From: Bacteroidetes bacterium UBA4408
Lineage (GTDB): Bacteria; Bacteroidota; Bacteroidia; UBA4408
Direction of reading: 5' to 3'
Assembly (NCBI GenBank): GCA_002389785.1
Contig: DGQS01000022.1
Location: 1 to 9,573 of the forward strand
Length of the DNA stretch: 9,573 nucleotides
Shown here: positions 1-7,800 of the stretch, in pieces
How positions within the stretch are numbered: position 1 is the first letter of the stretch
How the letters are laid out: the number at the start of each line of letters is the position of its first letter
The notes under the pieces: generated by a model
Databases searched by the model: none
Told to the model about the DNA's origin: nothing
Seen by the model: the letters and a program-made list of their open reading frames with translations, nothing else
Translations under genes and position numbers: made by a program

Positions 1-1047
1 TTCTTTGTTTCCAGATAGTTTTTGGGTATAAAACAAAAAATCTTCATACTCAAAATCCTTTGATAAATAACTTGCATAGTTGCTGATTAAATTCCAGCTT
101 AGATATGCTTTAACAGCATCAATAGAAGTTTGATTTAACACAACATTTAGGTTTTTAAAAAATTCAGGTTGTCCCATGTTAATTGTATCAACCTTCTGCA
201 ACCCAAATTCAGTAAACATCTTAGTCCAGTTTAGAGCAGGTACCAATTTTTCAACTTGTGTAAGCGTTAGTTTATTGTAGTTTTTAAAAGGGTCGCGCAA
301 AGCTTCCATTTTGCGACAAGCTTTGGCAATTGAGGTTTCTAAAGAAAGAATCTGCTGTGACTTGAGTTTCGCATCTTCACTTTTTTCACCGGCAAGAACA
401 AACATATTTTGGATGTGCTGTTGGTATGCATTTCTGATTTCAATAGTACGTGTATCACTATTGCTGTAATAATCACGCTCCGGCAAACCAAGACCCCCTT
501 GCATCAAAGCAACAATCATTTGTGCACTTATTTTTTCATCTTGTCGCACATCAAAATTGAAAAAAACCTCTACTCCCAACTTATGCAATTCGGCTATTTC
601 ATTTGTAAGATCTTCCGAAGAGCTAATTTTAGCAATAGCTTCCATGCGTGATTTAAGTGGAGTAATTCCAGCTTTCTCGATGGATAAAGTGTCCATGCCA
701 CTGTAAAATAAATCGCCTATTTTTTGTTGATGAGAACCTGCTTTAACATTGCTAAGTTTAGCCGATTTTTCACATATATCACGAATTGCAGCATTTACTG
801 AATCCTGAATAATTAAAAATATTCCGTTGTATGATTCTGATGCAGGTATTGGATTTTCCTTAAACCATCGGCCATTGGCAAACGAAAAAAAATCTTCGGC
901 AGGACTAACAGTGCTATCAATATGTTCGGTTAAAGGATCGCTTGTGTTTTCGTCCGGTTGCTTTGATTGATTCGAATTTCCTGAACAGGCCGTCAACAAC
1001 AATGCAAAACATGCAAGTAAAATGCTGAAATCTTTAAATTTATTCAT
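1..1047 (-). CDS. M13 family metallopeptidase lipoprotein (neprilysin/PepO-like), N-terminal 349 residues, 3' end outside window
   Basis: The frame is open from the ATG at 1047 to the left edge, giving 349 residues with no stop. M13 peptidases are zinc endopeptidases that cleave oligopeptides, usually about 650-700 residues long, so about half is visible. Residues 1-20 form a lipoprotein signal (basic start, hydrophobic core, lipobox LTAC) with Cys21 as the expected lipidated residue. Family landmarks of the Peptidase_M13_N domain are AEDFFSFANGRWFKENPIP at 50-67 or so, GGLGLPERDYY at 184-194, RDPFKNYNKLT at about 251-261 and YLSWNL at 315-320. The zinc-binding HExxH and the second glutamate lie past the window edge, so catalytic competence cannot be judged. 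The region after Cys21 is Ser/Asn/Gln-rich, with no strong acidic surface-export signal. Upstream, TATATTTA at 1067-1074 resembles a Bacteroidota -7 box, but no -33 partner is visible. It is probably envelope-anchored and transcribed separately from secDF. Confidence 0.9.
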   Translation of the reverse strand, partial: MNKFKDFSILLACFALLLTACSGNSNQSKQPDENTSDPLTEHIDSTVSPAEDFFSFANGRWFKENPIPASESYNGIFLIIQDSVNAAIRDICEKSAKLSNVKAGSHQQKIGDLFYSGMDTLSIEKAGITPLKSRMEAIAKISSSEDLTNEIAELHKLGVEVFFNFDVRQDEKISAQMIVALMQGGLGLPERDYYSNSDTRTIEIRNAYQQHIQNMFVLAGEKSEDAKLKSQQILSLETSIAKACRKMEALRDPFKNYNKLTLTQVEKLVPALNWTKMFTEFGLQKVDTINMGQPEFFKNLNVVLNQTSIDAVKAYLSWNLISNYASYLSKDFEYEDFLFYTQKLSGNKE

Positions 1048-1158
1048 CGTAATTTTTTTGGAAGCGTAAATATAATTTTAATTGTTGATTGATTGGAATA
1101 TTGCACTTTATAACCTACATATTACTATTTCCTAATGACAGAAGTCTGGCTTTAAATC

Positions 1159-1193
1159 AAAAAAAAACACGCCCAATGAGAGCGTGTCTTTTT
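1159..1193 (-). terminator. Intrinsic terminator of secDF
   Basis: Read on the minus strand, a 6-bp GC-containing stem ACACGC/GCGTGT (1182-1187 with 1167-1172) closes a 9-nt loop and is followed by a run of about eight T (complement of 1159-1166). It begins some 20 bp after the secDF stop codon at 1213, the expected place. On the plus strand the same stem is followed by C then five T (1189-1193), so it could also act weakly in the opposite direction. No plus-strand gene is seen that would need it. Confidence 0.8.
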
Positions 1194-1212
1194 CATTAAA
1201 AAATGAATTCAA

Positions 1213-4200
1213 TTATTCTTGCTTCTGCTTATCAAAGTCAATTACAATAGGAGTAGCAATACAAATGGAAGAATATGTTCCGATAACAATACCTATTAAT
1301 AAAGCAAAGGCAAATCCACGTATTACCTCCCCTCCAAATACAAAGATTGCCAACAATACGAAGAATATAGTAAGTGAAGTATTGATCGTACGGCTTAACG
1401 TACTGTTTAATGCATAATTAATAATGGTAGTTTGTTCTTTACCAATCAACTCCTTTTTATTGTTGGTAGACAAATACTCGCGGATACGGTCGAAAACCAC
1501 CACCGTATCGGTCATCGAATAAGCCATCACCGTTAATATAGCTGCAATAAAGTTAGCATCTATTTCAAGTGAAAAAGGAAGCACCCCATTAAATATTGCA
1601 TAACAAGAAAGTACTATTAAAACGTCATGAAACAAGGCAGCAACCGCACCTAAACCGTATTGCCATTTGCGGAATCGGATGAAGATGAAAATAAACATTA
1701 AAATACAAGAGAATACAACTGCCCAAACTGAAGATATTTTAATATCGTCGGAAATATTTTCTCCTACCTTTTGTGAACTCATGATGGTATATTTCTTACC
1801 AAGCTTGCTAAGACCTTCGTTAATTTTTGATTCAACTTTTGCATCTACATCAGTAGAGTTATCATCAATTAAGTAGGGAGTAGTGATTTTTACCTGGTTA
1901 TCCTTACCAAAAGTTTTTACTTCTGGAGCTGCAGCAAGTGGTTGTGCCAAAGCTTCACGCACTTTTTCAGGTTCGGTATCACCATCAAATCTTACAACAT
2001 AAGTACGACCTCCTTTAAAATCTACCCCAAAATTTAAACCGTGCATGGTATAACCAACAATTCCCATAGCTATAATAGCACTTGAAATCAAATAATATAG
2101 TTTACGCTTACCAACGAAATTAATGTTGATGTTTTTAAACATATTCTCGGTTGCTTTTGTACTAAATGAAATCGTGCGATTTTTATCCAACATGTTTTCA
2201 AAAATCAAACGTGAAATAAAGATTGCACTAAACAAGGATGTTAAAATACCAATGATTAAGGTAGTTGCGAAACCTTGGATTGGTCCTGTTCCAAATACAT
2301 AAAGTATGATACCCAATAACAAGGTGGTGATGTTTGAATCGATTACCGATGACATTGCATTGTGGAATCCTTCTTTAATTGCTTGTTTTACGGAATTACC
2401 GGCATGTAACTCTTCGCGCACTCGTTCAAAAATTAGAATGTTCGCATCCACCGACATACCGATTGTAAGCACGATACCTGCAATACCTGGCAAAGTTAGC
2501 ACTGCCCCAAGTGAGGCAAGAATACCCATGATAAAAAATACGTTTGCAAACAAGGCAATATCGGCCACCCATCCAGCTTTGTTGTAATAAAAGCCCATAA
2601 ATAAAAGTACCAATACCAAAGCAATTACAAAGGAGAATAAACCATTAACAATTGCTTCTTTACCTAAAGATGGTCCTACTACTGCTTCTTGCACAATACG
2701 CGCAGGTGCAGGCAATTTACCCGCTTTTAAAATGTTGGCCAAATCTTTCGCTTCAGTAATGTCAAAATTCCCGGTGATTGAAGAACGCCCACCACCGATT
2801 TCAGATTGCACGGTTGGGAAGGAATACACTGAATTGTCCAAAACAATGGCAATACTTTTTCCAATATTCTCTTTGGTTAATCGCTTCCATGTTTGCGCTC
2901 CTTCAGAGTTCATCGACATAGAAACTTCGGCTTTAGAACTATTTTGGGCAAAATCACCACTAGCATCGGTAATAACATTTCCTTCAAGAGGCGCTCTGTT
3001 TTCGCGATTTGATTTAATGGCAACCAATTGCAATCTTCTTTCTTCCGTATCAAATGCTTTTACAGTCCACAATGGTCGTAAATTTTGTGGCAACAAGCCT
3101 TTCACAACCTGCATGGCTAACATTTCGTTTACTTTAGCAGTATCAGCAATTAAAGCAGTTCCTATCACAGGACCTGGAGCAGCATAAAACTGGCCTTTTT
3201 CGCCACGTTGAACAGCAGGTGTCAAAACTTCAAACAATGGGTTTTCTTGTTTGGCTTTTGCTGTATCGTTTTTAGCAGCCAATTTATTTGTATCCTTTTT
3301 AGCAGAGCTTAAAGATGCACCTTCTGATTCGCTCGTTGCTTTGGTTGTATCTGGAGCAGCAGTTTCGGCAACCGGATTTAATTTTGCTTCGGCAGTAGTA
3401 TCTGCATTTGCTGTATCCTTCATTAATTCGGGATGCAACAAGGCAGCTAATTTTTCGTTTGCCTTAATTAGCAATGGAGAAATTTCGTTGTTGTCGTAGG
3501 TTTCCCAAAACTCAAGATTCGCTGTTCCTTGTAAAAGTTTACGAACACGCTCTTTTTCCTTCACACCGGGTAACTCAATTAAGATACGACCTGAAATACC
3601 TAATTTTTGGATATTGGGTTGAGTAACCCCAAATTTATCGATACGAGTACGAAGAATCTTTTCAGAACGATCAATCGCATCAGTTGCTTCTTTGCGAATA
3701 ACGGCTACCACCTCTTCGTTGGTTGATTCGTATTTGATTTTATCTTTTAATTCAATGGTATTGAAAATAGCAGCCAATTTACCGTTAGGAGCAACTTCTT
3801 TATAGCTTTCAGCAAATAAGGTTACATAGTCCTTTTGGCTATTTTTCATTTTTTGATTCGCTACTTGTAATGCTTTATTGAAAGCAGAATCGTTGCTATT
3901 CTTACTCATTGCCTTAATAAGGTCAACAACCGACACTTCAAGTGTTACGTTCATACCTCCACGTAAATCCAATCCAAGGTTAATCTCCTTTTCTTTGCAT
4001 TCGCGGTAGGTATAATTTTTAAGTAAGATGTTGTAAAGCGGAAGCCCGGCGATTGAATCGAGGTAATGTTTGCTAATTGATTCCTTTACCGAATCAGGGT
4101 TTGCTTTGGCTGCATCGCTCAAATTTTGCATGGTAGCAAATTTTGAACTTGCATATTCAGCAGCTCTTTTCTCGGCGTTTCGTGTAATTAGCGTAAACGA

Positions 4201-4266
4201 TAATTGAAAAATACAAACAACCGCTAAGGCAATAGCGAAAAACTTAATGGCACCTTTATTTTGCAT
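1213..4266 (-). CDS. secDF: Protein translocase subunit SecDF (fused SecD-SecF)
   Basis: This inner-membrane RND-type protein associates with SecYEG and uses the proton motive force to pull exported proteins out on the periplasmic side. At 1017 residues it is a SecD-SecF fusion, usual in Bacteroidota. The SecD half has a first membrane helix at about 7-27, the GLDLRGG motif at 98-104, a large periplasmic domain to about 530, then five helices at about 540-690. The SecF half starts near 720, with a helix at 724-741, GVDFKGG at about 747-753, and five more helices from about 847 to 1005. Likely proton-relay residues are Asp607 (GMSVDANILIFER), Asp920 (YSMTDTVVVFDR) and Arg959 (LSRT), by analogy with Thermus and E. 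coli SecDF. An Ala/Lys/Thr/Asp-rich, probably disordered stretch fills about 281-345 of the periplasmic domain. The start at MQNKGAIK matches relatives as I remember them. It has its own promoter and terminator. Confidence 0.97.
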   Translation of the reverse strand: MQNKGAIKFFAIALAVVCIFQLSFTLITRNAEKRAAEYASSKFATMQNLSDAAKANPDSVKESISKHYLDSIAGLPLYNILLKNYTYRECKEKEINLGLDLRGGMNVTLEVSVVDLIKAMSKNSNDSAFNKALQVANQKMKNSQKDYVTLFAESYKEVAPNGKLAAIFNTIELKDKIKYESTNEEVVAVIRKEATDAIDRSEKILRTRIDKFGVTQPNIQKLGISGRILIELPGVKEKERVRKLLQGTANLEFWETYDNNEISPLLIKANEKLAALLHPELMKDTANADTTAEAKLNPVAETAAPDTTKATSESEGASLSSAKKDTNKLAAKNDTAKAKQENPLFEVLTPAVQRGEKGQFYAAPGPVIGTALIADTAKVNEMLAMQVVKGLLPQNLRPLWTVKAFDTEERRLQLVAIKSNRENRAPLEGNVITDASGDFAQNSSKAEVSMSMNSEGAQTWKRLTKENIGKSIAIVLDNSVYSFPTVQSEIGGGRSSITGNFDITEAKDLANILKAGKLPAPARIVQEAVVGPSLGKEAIVNGLFSFVIALVLVLLFMGFYYNKAGWVADIALFANVFFIMGILASLGAVLTLPGIAGIVLTIGMSVDANILIFERVREELHAGNSVKQAIKEGFHNAMSSVIDSNITTLLLGIILYVFGTGPIQGFATTLIIGILTSLFSAIFISRLIFENMLDKNRTISFSTKATENMFKNININFVGKRKLYYLISSAIIAMGIVGYTMHGLNFGVDFKGGRTYVVRFDGDTEPEKVREALAQPLAAAPEVKTFGKDNQVKITTPYLIDDNSTDVDAKVESKINEGLSKLGKKYTIMSSQKVGENISDDIKISSVWAVVFSCILMFIFIFIRFRKWQYGLGAVAALFHDVLIVLSCYAIFNGVLPFSLEIDANFIAAILTVMAYSMTDTVVVFDRIREYLSTNNKKELIGKEQTTIINYALNSTLSRTINTSLTIFFVLLAIFVFGGEVIRGFAFALLIGIVIGTYSSICIATPIVIDFDKQKQE

Positions 4267-4613
4267 AACAATCTATTGAATTATTTTATTTTTTTTAAGC
4301 CTGCAAATATAGAATAAATATAAATATGAAACACAGTGAAAAATAGGTGCTCTAATTTGCTGTAAAAGTTAGCGTTAACTCAGATTTTAACGGTTTAAAC
4401 CGCTTATGATGGAAAAATTATTTCACTGAATCAATAATTTTAGGGCTTTTCCCTCCAGAAGTGGAAAGAACTATCTTCATTCGAACTTTTTCCTTTTATT
4501 ATTTTCAGGCTTTAAATAATGCACAGAAAGGCTTCAACCGAGCTAAAACATTGCAAAATCCTTCAATGGCCACACCCCTACTGCTAATGCAGTGGTTTTA
4601 TTGAATTATTTCC
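4267..4613. other. Intergenic region, 347 bp, between the giant secreted protein gene and secDF
   Basis: No coding frame of convincing length is seen on either strand. The secDF promoter candidate occupies the left part. Two weak hairpins could end transcription of the large gene: an A/T-only 9-bp stem (4414-4422 with 4433-4441), which on the minus strand ends in a T run about 170 bp after the stop, and a 5-bp ACTGC/GCAGT stem (4580-4584 with 4589-4593), which is followed by T-rich sequence only on the plus strand. Neither is a clear terminator. A 12-bp palindrome, CGGTTTAAACCG, lies at 4391-4402. No tRNA, riboswitch or small RNA is recognised. Confidence 0.6.
4304..4331 (-). promoter_or_regulatory. 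Candidate Bacteroidota-type promoter of secDF
   Basis: On the minus strand a TATATTTG box (4304-4311) fits the Bacteroidota -7 consensus TAnnTTTG exactly. It lies 37 bp upstream of the secDF ATG. Sixteen bases further upstream is TTTC (4328-4331), one mismatch from the -33 TTTG element, at slightly short spacing. The -7 match and position are seen in the sequence. Promoter activity is inferred. Confidence 0.55.
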
Positions 4614-4844
4614 CTAATTAGAAATCACGACTTTAGTATAATAAGTTCCTTGGCCGGTAACAGCTTTCACTAGGTATAATCCAGAAGGAAGTTCCGGAAG
4701 ATGAATCGTATTTATCCCCGCAAATACTTTCATTTTAAGCACACAACTTCCGGTTAGATCAATTAATTCAAATTCAGCCAATTCATGATCTGTCAATTTT
4801 ATCTGCAGTATCTTGCTTGCAGGATTGGGTCGAATAGTTATTCC
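4614..4844 (-). other. T9SS type A C-terminal sorting domain (coding segment)
   Basis: This encodes residues about 1336-1411 of the large secreted protein. The hallmarks are ITIRPNPAS at 1337-1345, a central ELIDLTGSCV strand, LPSGLYLVK at 1387-1395, and a final short strand ending KVVISN at the stop. This layout matches the TIGR04183-type sorting signal, which directs cargo through the type IX system and is normally removed at the cell surface. Confidence 0.9.
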
Positions 4845-7800
4845 GCTCAATTCTGAATGTGCTGTTATCAGTCCGTTGCCCGACTGACAATTGCTGGTAT
4901 GGCTTCCTAGGTTGCTAACTGTATTCACTGGATTTATGATCCATTGACTTTGAACACTCGTCCATAAATTAGAAGGTCCATCAACAGAAGCATTTCTTAC
5001 TAAGGTATAATCAAGCGTAGAGCCTGCACCAACTGTCCAGGAAGTACCCGGGTTTACACCAATTTCACCAACCACATCAATTACATTACCATTGTGCTTT
5101 AAAGCAATTGCATCGTTTCCATTAAACGCACAAACAGCCGAAGTTATGTCGGCCGCCGCAAGCACGGGAGCTGTTGATTGTGAATTGGCAACTACATACA
5201 CATCAAAAGCAGCTAATGTGCCTGTTAAATTAAGCGTATTGGTAGCTGTGCTTGTACCATTTGCATAGAGTTCCAAACTATATCCACTCAGCGAAACCGA
5301 AGCACTTGAAGGATTATAAATTTCAATTGCCTTTGTATTGGAGGTACCTTCAAGGTATTCAGAAATAAAAAGTTCGCCACAGGCAAGTGTTGCCAATTGT
5401 ATGGGAATACAAACCGTAGTATCGGCACAACCATTTTGCGAAACTATAGCGGCATATGTACCGCTTACAGTTGGTGTATATACGTTTGAAAAGGCATTTG
5501 AAATTACAGTACCAGTTGCACAATTCAGCCATTGGTAAGATAATCCAGCAGGTGTGGCTGTAAATGTTGAATCTGTTAAAGTTAGCGTTGCGACAGGTGC
5601 TGAATTTACAGAAGCGGTAACCGGAATACGTGTTGCACTTAAACAGCCGTTATTGTCGGCTTCGGCATAATAGGTGGTTGTAGCAGTTAGAAAAGGAGTT
5701 ACATATGGCACTCCTGAACCTACTAAAGTTCCACCACTTGCATTGGTATACCAATTTACGGTTCCCGCGCTGGGTATAGCATTTAGCGAAAAACTCGCAG
5801 GTTGACAACTCACATAATTATTGGCCGTAATAATTGGAATAGCTATAATACTTGCAGTTACCGGCACACGAGCAAGGTTACAAGTGGATGCAGCTGCTTC
5901 AATGTAATAGGTTTTAGATGCAGCTAATACAGGAGTTGCAAAGCTATTTCCTGTAAAAAGTATAGTTGAACTTGAAGCCGTGTTATACCAATTTATGCTT
6001 CCGCTACTAGCTGTTGCTGCTAAAGTCAAACTTCCAGGTCCACAATTCGAAGCATTGCTGGTACTAATAATTTGTGCGGTATTTAGGCAAGATAAGTTAT
6101 AATTCACTAAATATCTTCCGGAAATAAATTTATCAATACCCGCATAATTTACGTTGTAACCATCTGAATAGCCACCTGTAAAATAAAAGGATAAATTGTT
6201 GTCAAAAATGGCTAAATCATTTACCAGCTCAATACCAAATGTAGGGTTCGATTTTACGTAGCTAAAATCGCCGTTAGCGGTATAACAAGCGATATACATA
6301 TCAGCATTGCTTGAGCTAAAAGGACTTAAACTTACTACTCCGTTGTCAAAATCCACATCCAAGGTATTTGCGAAGTTGGCAACCATGTAAATGTTTCCTA
6401 TTCTATCCAATTCCATATCTACAATTTCGTTAGTAGTACTTTTAACGGTCGATTTAACCCATTGTACTATCCCTACAGAATCGTATTTGAAAAAGTAATA
6501 ACTAAGTGGAGTATTAAAAGATCCGCTCGTTAAAAAAGTTGAATTGGTTGAATAAAAATTGGTAATTGATTGGGAGGTAGCAACAAGGTAACTGTTATCG
6601 AGCGAATCAGTTCGAATTTGTTGTGGTGAAGCCGGTCCTCCATCAATTCTGGTAGCCCATATAAAATTAAACTGGGCATCGTATCTTGCTACAAAAGCTC
6701 CAGTGGTATTTGGTGGAGCAACATTGTAAACGGCCGGGCCAAAATCTAAATCGCGAGTTCCATTGAAGGTACCACAAAGTAGTAAGTGATTACTTTTGCT
6801 TTTGTGCAAATCAGTTAATTTCCCAAGAAAAGGATAGGCAAAAACATAAGCACCCGTTGTGTCGTAGCATGCAACAAAGTCATTCACCCCTCCTACCGAA
6901 ACTAATGTATTGCTAGTAGCTGAAGGATTAAAATCAACTGTTCCGAAAAAATTTCCAATTAAATAAATTCGATCATTTACGCACTTTAATTTAACTGCTA
7001 AATCATATCCGCTTGTGGCACTATTTCCGCCTATGTTAAAAGCCCATTTATAATTACCTAAAGAATCAAACTTTGCAATGTAAATATCGTCACTACCACT
7101 AGCGGTTAACGTATCATTTAATCCATTAGGGTCGAAAAATGCCTTTAGTGAAAAACTACCTGCAACATAGAGGTTATTATTTTTATCGAATGTCATGGCT
7201 TTTACAGCACAGGAGCCAGAACCTCGAACATAGTTCATCCACAAATGTTCACCGCTGGGACTATATTTTACCATATAACTGGCAATACGACTAGCAGGAA
7301 GACTAATCATTGAATTGCTAGTTGGGTTGGCGTTAATGTTACCTTGAAAAGAACCTCCTACCAATATGTTCCCTGAATAATCATTTTCAATCACCTTTTC
7401 GTTAATAATGTAACTAGTATTATCGTCACGCACACCATTCAACCAAACAAGCCCATTGCTTTCGTTATATGCTGCAATAAATCCAGAATTTTGACTAATT
7501 GAACCAAGACTGTTATTGGCAGGTGATGGATCAAAATCAATAGCATTGCTGTAATAACCAATATGTACAATTTTGTTGTTTGCAGTAAAGCACACTTGAG
7601 AACTACTTGCATCATTTGCATTAATCATTTGCTGCGACCAAGCAAGAGAGCCGCTTGCGCTGATTTTATTTAAACTAATTCCCCACACGTTTGTGTTAGA
7701 ATATCCACTAATATAAATATCTCCGGCTCTACCGGAAGCGATGGAAAGGTTACCAATAGTAGCATAACTGTCTCCCCATAAAATTGAATCGCTTGGAGTG

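Noticed and set aside
409..651. An 80-codon plus-strand open frame
   Set aside because: It is antisense to the M13 peptidase gene, whose family motifs on the minus strand are clear.
2732..3187. A 151-codon plus-strand open frame inside secDF
   Set aside because: It is antisense to a conserved part of SecDF, has no recognisable motif, and its composition mirrors the opposite coding strand. Similar shorter plus-strand frames at 1184-1417, 1667-1876, 2306-2587, 3251-3499, 5338-5538 and 8218-8442 are rejected for the same reason.
4391..4402. Perfect 12-bp palindrome CGGTTTAAACCG as an operator
   Set aside because: Around two perfect 12-bp palindromes are expected by chance in a window this size, and no second copy or nearby regulator gene was seen.
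7439..7621. A 60-codon minus-strand open frame
   Set aside because: It lies in another frame of the large secreted protein gene, inside the repeat region, with no motif of its own.
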